Source: TMP-24 sp046348855
Lineage (GTDB): Bacteria > Pseudomonadota > Alphaproteobacteria > Rhodobacterales > Rhodobacteraceae
Reading direction: 5' to 3'
Assembly: GCA_046348855.1 (NCBI GenBank)
Contig: JAXMDK010000007.1
Span: 88,110-152,109 of the forward strand
DNA: 64,000 nucleotides
Below, piece by piece: positions 24,450-36,015 of this stretch. The notes under the pieces are model-generated. The model saw only the letters and a program-made list of their open reading frames with translations, was not told the DNA's origin and searched no databases. A program made the translations under genes and the position numbers. Position 1 is the stretch's first letter. Each line of letters begins with the position of its first letter.

Positions 24450-27400
24450 TCAGTCGGTCACGGTGACGGTGCCCGTGCCGGTGCGGGCCTGGTAGTCGGG
24501 GCGGTACATGTCTTCGACCGAGGCGGCGGGCAGGTGGTAGGTGCCCGGTGATATGGCCCGCACGATGTAGGCCAGCCGGAACGAGTCGGCCGAGGTCCAG
24601 TCCACCGCCGCAAGGAAGCGGTCCTGGCGGAATTCGGCGGTGCGGGTGTCCTCGACTGTGGTCAGCCAGTCGAGCGCGGCCAGATCGCCGCCACGGATCA
24701 GGTTGGGATTGTCGATCTCGAACCCGGCGGGCAGGGGGTCGCTGACCATCAGCCGGCCGGCGGAGGGACCAAGGGGGGTGATCTCCAGCACCGCGACCAT
24801 GCGGGTGCCCTGCTTGACCGATGTCGGGTCGATCTCCTGCCCCTCCAGCGTGTACCAGCGGCGGTCGATCTTGTAGCCCTTGCCGCTCGCAGGTTCGGGT
24901 TCGGACGGAACGCCGAAGGTGGTCAGGGTCAGCGAGGTGGGGCTGCTGCCGGTATTGGCGATGACCCTGGCCGTGCCGCCCGACAGTTCGCCATCGCTGA
25001 CCTTCGCCCAGGGCCCGGCCATCGGCGCGCCGTCCAGCGTGAAGCTGCCCGGCGCGGTCGACCCCGTCAGCGCATGGGTCGCCATCAGCGCCCAGGTGGC
25101 TTCCTGCGTCGACAGGCTGCGCCCGGAGATCTGGCCGGCGATCATCTGGCCCAGATCCTCGGTCTTGAAGGCTTTCGACCCCGCTTCGCTGGCCAGCGCC
25201 AGAAGCGCGGTCGCGTCGCGCAGGTTGGTGCCATAGTCGGCGCGCCAGACCTGGGCTTCGGGCCGGGCCGCGGTGCCGGTGTTCTGCGCCACCAGCGTTG
25301 CCGCTTGCCGGAACATCTGATCGGCGCGGGTCTGGTCGCCGTAGGCCGCCAGCGCCGCGCCCAGCTGGGCGGCGGCGATGGGCGTATCGAAGGCCTCTGC
25401 CTTCACGTCGGCATAATAGCGCAGGTCGCCGATCGCCGCCGCGCCTTCGCGTGCCAGCACCATCAGCGCATAGGCCACCGGCCCGCCATCCTTGTCGAAA
25501 TCCTGGCTGTAGTTGATCTGGTTGTGCAGGTTGTCGAGCGCCTGGCGGAAGGCGGTGTCGGGTACCGCATAGCCTTGGGCACGGGCGCGGCTGAGGAAGT
25601 CGGTGACATAGGCATCCAGCCACAGGTCGCCCGATTCGGGATACCACAGGCCGAAGGCGCCGTTCGTATCCTGGTTCAGAAGGATCTGGCCGATGGCCTG
25701 CTGCACCCGGTCACGCACATCCTGGGCGCCCGCTGCCTCCATCGCCTGCGCCATCTGGTCGAAGTAGAGAAGCGGCAGCGCCTTCGAGGTCAGCTGTTCG
25801 GTGCAACCATAGGGATAGCGGTCCAGCGTGGCCAGGATCGCGGGCGCGTTGAACCGCGCCGCCGCGCCCAGCGCCACGGTCGCATGCGCGGTGCCCGGTT
25901 GCAGCCCGGCAAAGACGTTGGCGTCCAGCGTGAACCTGTCGCCCGCCGCCAGCGTCAGTTGGCTTTGGCGCGAGATCAGCGGATCGTTGGCCTGGACCGG
26001 GATGGTCAGGGTTTTGGCCAGCGTCTTGCCGTCTGGCGTGGTCAGGGTGACGGTCAGCTTCGCCTCGCCGGTTTCGCCGGGTGGCGCCTGCAACGGCACC
26101 GACAAAGTGGCCTTGCCCTTGTCGGCCAGATCGACCGACGCCGGCATCTGGCCGGCGGTCAGCCCCTGGGCCTGCAGGGCCAGGCCCATCTTGCCGGACG
26201 GGCCTTCGGCATGCACCAGTTCGAGCCGAAGCGTGGTCTTGTCGCCCGGTTGCAGGAAACGCGGGACCGACGCCGTCACCACCACCGGATCATGGACCAG
26301 CACATCCTTGCTGGCCTCGCCGACGGCGGATTTCGACCAGGCGACCGCCATTACCTTCACGGTGCCGTTGAAGCTGGGCAGGGTGAATTCGGTGCGGGCA
26401 TAGCCGTCGGCGCCGACCGGCAGCGGGCCGGAGAAATAGGCGACCAGTTCCTCGGTCGGCGGCGGGGCCTTCAGCTTGACCCCGCCGGCGTCGCCGCCCG
26501 ACCGGACGGTTCCGGGCGCGCCGTTGGCGCTGTCGATCAGCCGGCCATAGACGTCGCGGATCGCCATGCCCAGCCGCTGCTGGCCAAGGTAGTGGCCTTC
26601 GGGGTCGGGCGGCTGATAGGCGGTCAGGTTCAGGATGCCCTGGTCGACGGCGGCGACGGTGACCCAAGCGGTTTCGCCGGGGGCGACGCCCGCCACCTTG
26701 ACCGCCACCGGCAGGGGGCCGCGCGGATCGGCGCGGTCGGCGACTTCGACGGTGGCGGCAAGCTTGCGGGTGCCGGGATCGACCGCGGCATAGGACAGGC
26801 CGATGGCGCGGGCGGGCTTGTGGCCCTTGGCGTCGGCATTGCCGGGCTTCAGCGCGGTGGCGGTGACATAGGCGCCCGCCCCCCAGGCGTCGGTGACGGG
26901 CAGGGTGACGATGTTCTCGCCTTCCTTCACCTCGACGGCCTTCATGTCGATCAGGTGGTTCGAGATGACGGTGACCAGCGCCACGCCGGCGGCGCGCGGC
27001 ACCAGCCGGATCTGCGCCGTGTCGCCCGGCCGGTAGGCGGGCTTGTCGAGCGTCAGGTCCAGCGTGTCGGGCGTCTGCGAGGCATCGGCCGAAACATAGC
27101 CGCCGGCGTAGAAGCGGACCGAGCTGGCGCTGGCGCCCCTGTCGCTGGTTTCGGCGACCAGTTCATATTCGCCCCATTCGACATGAGCCATGACCTGGGC
27201 AGGCGCGTCGGCACCCACAGCGGTGTCGCCTTCGGCGATCCGCTGGCGGGTGGTGGTTGGTTCCCAGTTCCATTGGCCGCCGACCGCGTACCATTGATAG
27301 TCGGTCTGCACCCGGTTCAGTTTCCAGTGGACGTTCAGCATGGTGCGCGCGCCGTCCGGCCCGACCGCAATCAGGGCGAAGGCCGCGTCCGAATTGGCGG

Positions 27401-29927
27401 CCGGCCCGGCGGTGTCGAAGGCGGGCTTGATGCCGATCACCGGCACCTTGGGCAGCAGCGTGCGTTCGATGGTGCGTTCCACCGGACGGCCCGATCCTTC
27501 GGCCAGGCGAATGGCGTAGCGGGCCAGAAGCGGCTGGGTGGGCGCGGGGTCGAAAGCCGGCGCGGGCAGCGGGATCGTGCCGTTGCCCTGGTCGTCGGTG
27601 GTGCCGAGGTCATAGAAACTGTCGCCCACCGGGTCGGGGGCCTGGTCATAGCGGCCGAAGGAATAGCCGGGGAAGGCGTCGAGGCTGCTGGCGGCGCTGA
27701 TGCGGTAGTCGCCCTCCATCGCCAGGCCGGCGCCGGGCGCGCCGAAGAGATAGCGGGCGGAAACCGCGATGTCGCCGCCGGCGTCGATCGGCAGGGGGCC
27801 GTCCGGCAGGCTCAGCGCGAAGTCGATGCGTTCGGGCAGGAAATCCTCGACCAGGAAGGGGGCCGAGGCGAGCGGCGTATTCTCGTCGTCGGCAAAGACC
27901 TCGATCCGCCAGGTGCCGCGCGGCGCGCCGCCGCCGATGGGCAGGCTGATCGCGCGACCGCCGCCGCCGGCGTCTGGGGCCAGCTGGCGGCTGTATTCGA
28001 CGCCATCGGGGCGGATCAGGCGGACGGTCAGCGGCAGGCCCTCGATCCCCTTCATTTCGGCGTCGCGCGCCAGGATGGTGGCGTTCAGGGCTTCGCCGGC
28101 GCGGTAGGCGCCGCGATCGGTGGCCAGGAACACATCGACCGCCGGCGCCGGTTCGCGGCCGGTGACGCCACGGTCGGACAGGTCGAATTCGGGTTCGGTC
28201 AGCGACAGGAACGAAAAGTCGTCGCCCGCCGCCACGGTGACCATCGCCGGGGCGGAACTGCCGGCGCCTGCGGTCAGCGGCGCGTCGAAGCGCGCATAGC
28301 CCTGCGCGTCGGTCTTCGCGGTGGCGATGATCGCATTGGCGCGCGACAGAAGCGTGACCTCCACCCCTTCGCGGGCCGAGGCGTCGGCCAGCGAGCGGAC
28401 GAAGACATGCAGTCCATCGGTTCCGGTCATGGTGGTCAGCCCGAGGTCCGAGATCACGAACCATTGCTGGGCGGGCGCGATCTGCGAACCGTCGGTGCCG
28501 GGGATCGTGGCCTGAAGCGCGTAGATGCCGGGGCCAAGGTGCTTCATCGCCGGGTCCAGCGGCAGGTTGGTGGTGACATCCTGATTGGTGTCGCCCTTGG
28601 CCAGGTCGGCGCTGCCCTTCCAGACCTGTTCGGCGTAGGTGGCGTTGAAATCCTCAAGCGACCAGGTATCGAGCGGGCGGGCGAAATAGTCCTGTTCGAT
28701 GGTGCGCACCAGATTGCGGTCGGAAATCCGCACGAGCTTCAGGTCGAGTTTCGCCGCGTTGACCGTCTGCACCGGAATCCCCGCCTGGCCGGCGCGCGGC
28801 AGGATGTAGGCGCGGCCGGGGAACAGTACCTGGGGCGAACGGTCGCGGACATAGAGCGACAGGACGGTATCCTTGGCCAGCGTCTCGCCATCGGCGGCGG
28901 GCAGGCCCTTGCGGAAGGTCAGGCTGTAACGCTTGCCGTGCTGGACGCCGCTGACGCAGATCTGGTTGTCCGAGGCGTCGACCGACAGGCCGCTTTCGGG
29001 CAGTTGCACGAAGGTCGCGTAGTCGACGCCGGACGCGGCCAGCGGGCCGTTGAAGGTCGCGCACAGGCGCGGGTTGGCGCTGTCGCTTTCAACGCTGTTG
29101 TCGGCGATGTTGAATCCATACTTGCCCATCGCCTCGGTCAGAAGCTTGTCGGCTTCGTCACGCGGCTGAAGGCTTTGCGCCAGCTTCAGCGCCGGGATCA
29201 TGTCGTGCCCGCGGCCGCTGGCCTCGAGCGCCCTGGCCATGACCAGAAGGGCGCTGGCCTGTGCGCCCTTGGACCCGGCGCGCAGATAGGCGTTGACCGT
29301 GCCGTTCAGGGCGCGGGCCGCGTCACCTGACTTGTCCCCGGACTGCTCGGCCGGCGTATCCAGCAACAGTTGCGCATAGTCGGCCCATTGGTCGGGCGCG
29401 TCGGTCAGGCTGACGGCGGCGGCGACATAGCGGGCGGCGTCGGCCAGATTGCCGGCGCCACGGGCATCGCGCGCCTGGGCTAGCAGTTCCTCGGCGCTGC
29501 GGTCGCCGGCGATATAGTCGTTGGCAAGGGTCTGGGCCTGGGCCAGCGCGGCGGACAGATCGTCGGGCGACAGGAAGCTCAACTCGCCCGCCCGCGCCGG
29601 GGCGGCGGCCAGAACCGCGGCGTCGGTGGCTTTCACCCAGCCGGAATAGGCGCCGCGATAGGGCTTTTCGCCGCTGACCGCCGACTTGAGAAAGCACGAG
29701 CTGGCCCGGGAATTGAAGGTCATGGCCACGCAGCGGTCGTCGGCCAGGCAGGATTGTTCGCAGGTTTCGATGGATGTGTCGAAGATCGACTGGATGTCGG
29801 TTCCGCCGAGGTCGGTATCCTCGGTCAGCGCGAAGCGCTTGGCGGGGACATAGGCCTGTTCGTCGGCACCGGCGGGGCAGGCAAGCCCGAGCAGGGCAAG
29901 GGCGAGCGCAAGGCGGAAAATGGACAT
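24450..29927 (-). CDS. Bacterial alpha-2-macroglobulin with N-terminal PAN-like region
   Basis: An 1825-residue secreted or lipid-anchored protein of the YfhM (ECAM) type. A signal peptide covers residues 1-21; a Cys at position 17 is not in a canonical lipobox, so lipidation is uncertain. Residues about 32-100 have four cysteines (56, 60, 66, 78) and the GxxCxxxCxxDxxCxAxTFN pattern of a PAN/Apple-like domain, an addition not present in E. coli YfhM. Macroglobulin domains follow, and the thioester motif CTEQ is at residues 1375-1378 in YPYGCTEQL. The family traps attacking proteases by covalent capture in the periplasm. Operonic with pbpC. Confidence 0.95.
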   Translation of the reverse strand: MSIFRLALALALLGLACPAGADEQAYVPAKRFALTEDTDLGGTDIQSIFDTSIETCEQSCLADDRCVAMTFNSRASSCFLKSAVSGEKPYRGAYSGWVKATDAAVLAAAPARAGELSFLSPDDLSAALAQAQTLANDYIAGDRSAEELLAQARDARGAGNLADAARYVAAAVSLTDAPDQWADYAQLLLDTPAEQSGDKSGDAARALNGTVNAYLRAGSKGAQASALLVMARALEASGRGHDMIPALKLAQSLQPRDEADKLLTEAMGKYGFNIADNSVESDSANPRLCATFNGPLAASGVDYATFVQLPESGLSVDASDNQICVSGVQHGKRYSLTFRKGLPAADGETLAKDTVLSLYVRDRSPQVLFPGRAYILPRAGQAGIPVQTVNAAKLDLKLVRISDRNLVRTIEQDYFARPLDTWSLEDFNATYAEQVWKGSADLAKGDTNQDVTTNLPLDPAMKHLGPGIYALQATIPGTDGSQIAPAQQWFVISDLGLTTMTGTDGLHVFVRSLADASAREGVEVTLLSRANAIIATAKTDAQGYARFDAPLTAGAGSSAPAMVTVAAGDDFSFLSLTEPEFDLSDRGVTGREPAPAVDVFLATDRGAYRAGEALNATILARDAEMKGIEGLPLTVRLIRPDGVEYSRQLAPDAGGGGRAISLPIGGGAPRGTWRIEVFADDENTPLASAPFLVEDFLPERIDFALSLPDGPLPIDAGGDIAVSARYLFGAPGAGLAMEGDYRISAASSLDAFPGYSFGRYDQAPDPVGDSFYDLGTTDDQGNGTIPLPAPAFDPAPTQPLLARYAIRLAEGSGRPVERTIERTLLPKVPVIGIKPAFDTAGPAANSDAAFALIAVGPDGARTMLNVHWKLNRVQTDYQWYAVGGQWNWEPTTTRQRIAEGDTAVGADAPAQVMAHVEWGEYELVAETSDRGASASSVRFYAGGYVSADASQTPDTLDLTLDKPAYRPGDTAQIRLVPRAAGVALVTVISNHLIDMKAVEVKEGENIVTLPVTDAWGAGAYVTATALKPGNADAKGHKPARAIGLSYAAVDPGTRKLAATVEVADRADPRGPLPVAVKVAGVAPGETAWVTVAAVDQGILNLTAYQPPDPEGHYLGQQRLGMAIRDVYGRLIDSANGAPGTVRSGGDAGGVKLKAPPPTEELVAYFSGPLPVGADGYARTEFTLPSFNGTVKVMAVAWSKSAVGEASKDVLVHDPVVVTASVPRFLQPGDKTTLRLELVHAEGPSGKMGLALQAQGLTAGQMPASVDLADKGKATLSVPLQAPPGETGEAKLTVTLTTPDGKTLAKTLTIPVQANDPLISRQSQLTLAAGDRFTLDANVFAGLQPGTAHATVALGAAARFNAPAILATLDRYPYGCTEQLTSKALPLLYFDQMAQAMEAAGAQDVRDRVQQAIGQILLNQDTNGAFGLWYPESGDLWLDAYVTDFLSRARAQGYAVPDTAFRQALDNLHNQINYSQDFDKDGGPVAYALMVLAREGAAAIGDLRYYADVKAEAFDTPIAAAQLGAALAAYGDQTRADQMFRQAATLVAQNTGTAARPEAQVWRADYGTNLRDATALLALASEAGSKAFKTEDLGQMIAGQISGRSLSTQEATWALMATHALTGSTAPGSFTLDGAPMAGPWAKVSDGELSGGTARVIANTGSSPTSLTLTTFGVPSEPEPASGKGYKIDRRWYTLEGQEIDPTSVKQGTRMVAVLEITPLGPSAGRLMVSDPLPAGFEIDNPNLIRGGDLAALDWLTTVEDTRTAEFRQDRFLAAVDWTSADSFRLAYIVRAISPGTYHLPAASVEDMYRPDYQARTGTGTVTVTD

Positions 29928-30073
29928 CTGAAACTCCGTCGAAAACGCGGGCAGGCTGCCACGGACCGCGCCGCAAGATCAAGGAGTCGTCGGCGCGGCG
30001 GCGAGGCCGCGTTCAGCCGATCTTCACCTTGGTCGGTCAGATTCGGGGCGGCGTCGACGATCCGGGGGACAGG

Positions 30074-32240
<2,167 letters not shown>

Positions 32241-32260
<20 letters not shown>

Positions 32261-32588
32261 GCTTGCGTTCGAGGATCTGCAACACCTGGCGCAGGTCATG
32301 GCCGCGGCGCAGAACCTGGCCATCCATGCCGACCAAGGCGTAAATCCCCTGCCGCAACCGCAGCCGGGGATGCTTCTCGATCCGGTAAACCGGGGTTTCC
32401 GCCGCCCGGCGAAAGACCGAAAAGATCGCCATGTCGCGCAGGAACGACAGGGCGTAGTCCCGCCATTCGCCGGCCGCCACCATGCGCCCGTAAAGGCCAA
32501 GGATCACGCCCAGTTCGGCGCGGTCGAAGGAAACCTGCTCGGGCACGGGGGGTGGAAAGGGAAAGGGGGTCGGCGTCTGAACCGTCAT
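32241..32588 (-). CDS. DUF2794 domain protein
   Basis: A 115-residue alphaproteobacterial protein of the DUF2794 family: SFDRAELGVILGLYGRMVAAGEWRDYA, AAETPVYRIEKHPRLR and LRRGHDLRQVLQILERKL are typical. The N-terminus is proline-rich (TPTPFPFPPPVPEQ). The 3' end overlaps the convergent kinase gene by 20 bases. Family function is unknown. Confidence 0.9.
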
Positions 32589-32710
32589 GACGGAATCTTA
32601 CGCCGGTTTCGCGGCAAATCAAGCTGCCCCGAAAATGTCGCAAAATGACCGCGCGCCTTCCGCTTTCTGTCCCGCGAATCGCCCCGATCAGCCGTGATCT
32701 TCAATGTCAG

Positions 32711-32814
32711 CGAGAAACGCTAGGTTCCGGCGGAGCGGCCAACAGCCCCCACCCAGTTCGTTCCGCCGGAACCGTCTCTCGCCTGAAGCCCCGCCCCGGC
32801 GGGGCTTTGTTTTT
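32711..32814 (+). ncRNA. Candidate structured small RNA ending in a Rho-independent terminator
   Basis: In the 233-base gap 32589-32821, GGTTCCGGCGGA (32723-32734) and TCCGCCGGAACC (32762-32773) form a perfect 12-pair stem, extended outside by CGAGA (32711-32715) and TCTCG (32777-32781). The loop exposes CCCCCACCC. A strong terminator follows directly at 32787-32814. No coding frame or ribosome-binding site is visible and no upstream + strand gene needs this terminator, because the nearest gene (32241-32588) is on the other strand. Promoter not identified. Could alternatively be a bidirectional terminator pair for the flanking genes. Confidence 0.5.
32787..32814 (+). terminator. Rho-independent terminator
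   Basis: AGCCCCGCC (32787-32795), a two-base loop, GGCGGGGCT (32798-32806), then TTGTTTTT. A canonical intrinsic terminator for rightward transcription, ending just before the convergent lipoprotein gene. Confidence 0.85.
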
Positions 32815-32821
32815 CCGGGCC

Positions 32822-33079
32822 TCAGCCGCAAGTCAGGCGCTTGATGATCCCGTCGTCGCCGACATGGACGTTCAAGCGCGTGGGCTCCAGATCCATCGTG
32901 GCGGGCTGGTTCGGGCGCAGGAAGCGCACCGGCCCATCGGCGCCGACCGCGATCATCGAACTGGCCGGCTGGCCGATGTAGCGCGCGAAGGAGCCCGCGT
33001 GGCAACTGCCCGAGCCGACGCCTCCGGTCATGCAGCCGGCCAGCGGCAGAAAGGCAGTCAAGAGGAAAATCTGTTTCAC
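32822..33079 (-). CDS. Peptidase inhibitor I78 family lipoprotein
   Basis: An 85-residue lipoprotein with lipobox LAGC (Cys16). The mature part matches inhibitor family I78: ARYIGQPASSMI, PVRFLRPNQPATMDLEPTRLNVHVGDDGIIKRLTCG, including the conserved RLNV and C-terminal CG. Family members inhibit serine proteases such as subtilisin-like enzymes in the periplasm. Divergent from adhI with a 74-base gap. Thematically related to the protease-trapping macroglobulin upstream, but not linked in an operon. Confidence 0.88.
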   Translation of the reverse strand: MKQIFLLTAFLPLAGCMTGGVGSGSCHAGSFARYIGQPASSMIAVGADGPVRFLRPNQPATMDLEPTRLNVHVGDDGIIKRLTCG

Positions 33080-33153
33080 GGTGGCACCTGTTTCTTGCGC
33101 AAGCCGCCACTTTGGCGGAATGTCTGCCGGCCAGAATAGCAGGGAGAACGTCG

Positions 33154-34283
<1,130 letters not shown>

Positions 34284-34284
<1 letters not shown>

Positions 34285-34994
34285 TGGTGCGCGGGGCCCG
34301 GCCGCTTTACGCCGTCCTGATCGACGCCGACAACATCGCCGCCAAGTTCGCCAGCGCCATCCTGAAGGAGATCACGGCGCTGGGCGAGCCGGCGCTGCGG
34401 CGGGTCTATGGCGACTGGTCGTCGGGCCGGCTGGGCAACTGGGCGAAAGAGGTGCGCGACCTGGGTCTGGTCGCGCACCAGGAAACCGCCAACACCACCG
34501 GCAAGAACGCCAGCGACATCGGGCTGGTGATCGATGCGATGGACATCCTGCATACCGGCCGGTTCGACGGGTTCGTGCTGGTGTCGTCCGACAGCGATTT
34601 CACCGCGCTGGCCAACCGCATCCGCGAACAGGGGCTGGACGTGATCGGCATCGGCGAGGACAAGACCCCGGAAAGCCTGCGCAAGGTCTGCAATCGCTTC
34701 ATCCTGATCGAGAACATCATCGCCGACGACCAGCCGCAGGAACGGGGTGCGACTGTTCATGCCCGCAAGACGCCGCGCGATGCTTTGCCGCTGATCCTGA
34801 AGGTGATGGACAAGTTCCCGCAGGAGGACGAATGGTTCTCGCTCGGTCAGATCGGCCAGGGGCTGACCGCCGAATACCCCGACTTCGACAGCCGCACCTA
34901 TGGCAAGCGCAAGCTGAGCGACCTGTTTGCCGAGCTGAAACGGTTCGAGACCCGGCGCGAGGGCAATTCGCTTCTGGTGCGGCGGGTCGACTAG
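34284..34994 (+). CDS. NYN domain (PIN-like nuclease) protein with C-terminal OST-HTH-type domain
   Basis: A 236-residue protein whose N-terminal ~145 residues are a LabA/NYN nuclease-like domain: YAVLIDADNIAAKF, NASDIGLVIDAMDIL and VLVSSDSDFTALANRIRE carry the conserved acidic residues. Residues ~160-236 (LILKVMDKFPQEDEWFSLGQIGQ to LSDLFAELKRFETRR) resemble the OST-HTH/LOTUS RNA-binding module common in these proteins. Start overlaps the adhI stop (TGATG), so it is translationally coupled to adhI. Likely RNA-processing or turnover role; target unknown. Confidence 0.88.
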
Positions 34995-35617
34995 CTGGCC
35001 CCCGTGCGGTAGCGGGCCAGGAACATCTCGACCGCGCCGGTGATGACCCGGTTGCGGTCGGCCTCGGTGAAGGTGCGGCGGACGCCGAAGATCACCGCCG
35101 AAAAGATGTCGGCCTTGCACAGTTCGGCAAACTGGTCGGCGGCCAGGTCGATGTCGTCGATGACAAGCTCGCCCCGGCTGACCGCGCAGGTCAGGTAGGC
35201 GGCGATGCGGTTGCGGACCAGGACCGGGCCGCTTTCGTAGAATTGCTGGCCGAGTTCGGGAAAGCGGTCGGATTCTGCGACGCAGATGCGAAAGACCCGG
35301 CGGCCGAACTCCGACAGGAAAAAGTCGATGATCCGCTCTGCCGCCAGCGGCAGGATCACCTCGGGCGGGGCCGACAGCTGCACCAGTTCCAGCGCCGCGT
35401 CGGCCTGGCGCAGGCATTCGCGGCGGGCGACCTCGACGAACAGCAGGCGTTTTTCGGGGAAATAGCTGTAAAGCGTGGCCTTGGAGACGCCGGCGGCGCG
35501 GGCGATGTCGTCGACCGATGCGCCTTCGAACCCGTCGCGCAGGAAGATTTCCCGCGCGCCGTCCAGCACCTGTTCCAGCTTGCGGCCCTTGCGCTGCGGC
35601 GTCTCGGCCTTGGTCAT
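34991..35617 (-). CDS. TetR family transcriptional regulator
   Basis: About 208 residues with the TetR helix-turn-helix DGAREIFLRDGFEGASVDDIARAAGVSKATLYSYFPEKR near residues 18-57, and a C-terminal AefR-like ligand domain (FGRRVFRICVAESDRFPELGQQFYE). ATG 35617 is chosen for AAGGA six bases upstream; earlier in-frame methionines lack this. Its stop overlaps the NYN stop convergently. It lies 77 bases behind the 57-residue secreted protein gene on the same strand and probably shares its promoter, where two like palindromes occur. Confidence 0.9.
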   Translation of the reverse strand: MTKAETPQRKGRKLEQVLDGAREIFLRDGFEGASVDDIARAAGVSKATLYSYFPEKRLLFVEVARRECLRQADAALELVQLSAPPEVILPLAAERIIDFFLSEFGRRVFRICVAESDRFPELGQQFYESGPVLVRNRIAAYLTCAVSRGELVIDDIDLAADQFAELCKADIFSAVIFGVRRTFTEADRNRVITGAVEMFLARYRTGAS

Positions 35618-35694
35618 CGGCATTCCTTGCATTTGGTCATGATAGACCGCCGCCTTCTGTTCGGGCAAGCCGGGCCGCCGCAAGCGCGCGCCGC

Positions 35695-35868
35695 CTAGCG
35701 GGCGACCGGCATTGCGACCGGCGCGGGGTCGCCGCCGATGGCGCGGGTTGCTGCGGGCCTGTTCGGGAAATCCAGGCGCGGCAGGCTGAAGCTGCCGGTG
35801 TCGGCCAGGGCCGGCAGGGCCGAAAATCCGATGATGGCGGCAAGGATGAGGGTGTTGAGTTTGGTCAT
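35695..35868 (-). CDS. Small secreted hypothetical protein (57 aa)
   Basis: Starts MTKLNTLILAAIIGFSALPALA with a clear signal peptide, leaving a mature part of about 35 residues (DTGSFSLPRLDFPNRP...). AAGGAGG sits at ideal distance from ATG 35868. Mature sequence is proline-rich with no cysteines. It is the first gene before tetR and is preceded by two palindromic operators. No family recognised; function unknown. Confidence 0.7.
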   Translation of the reverse strand: MTKLNTLILAAIIGFSALPALADTGSFSLPRLDFPNRPAATRAIGGDPAPVAMPVAR

Positions 35869-35900
35869 GTCAGCCTCCTTCGTGGCATGAAAGTGATCTA

Positions 35901-35945
35901 AACTGTTCAGTTCATAATTGCAAGAATGAAATGAACCGACCGGTT
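35901..35945 (-). promoter_or_regulatory. Paired TetR-type operators
   Basis: AACTGTTCAGTT (35901-35912) and AACCGACCGGTT (35934-35945) both fit AACyGnnCrGTT, with centres 33 bases apart, about three helical turns. They lie upstream of the 57-residue protein and tetR genes. Likely binding sites for the adjacent TetR protein; identity of the binder is inference. Confidence 0.65.
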
Positions 35946-35984
35946 TACTTTTTTCGTGGGCTTGTGCTTTGCGTCGGGCCGGGT

Positions 35985-36005
35985 AGTTTGGAATGATTCC
36001 AAACT
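35985..36005 (+). promoter_or_regulatory. Irr-type iron control element upstream of mbfA
   Basis: A 21-base perfect palindrome about a single central G (35995), with core TTTGGAATGATTCCAAA. This closely matches the alphaproteobacterial Irr box TTTAGAAnnnTTCTAAA. It ends 11 bases before the mbfA ATG and abuts the ribosome-binding site, a position suited to repression. In other alphaproteobacteria Irr represses mbfA under iron limitation. Confidence 0.78.
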
Positions 36006-36015
36006 GGAGGCAGGA

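Noticed and set aside
25074..29330. Open frame of 1418 codons on the plus strand
   Set aside because: Shadow of the alpha-2-macroglobulin gene; composition dominated by Gly/Arg/Val/Asp with no domain, while the opposite strand has a thioester motif and signal peptide.
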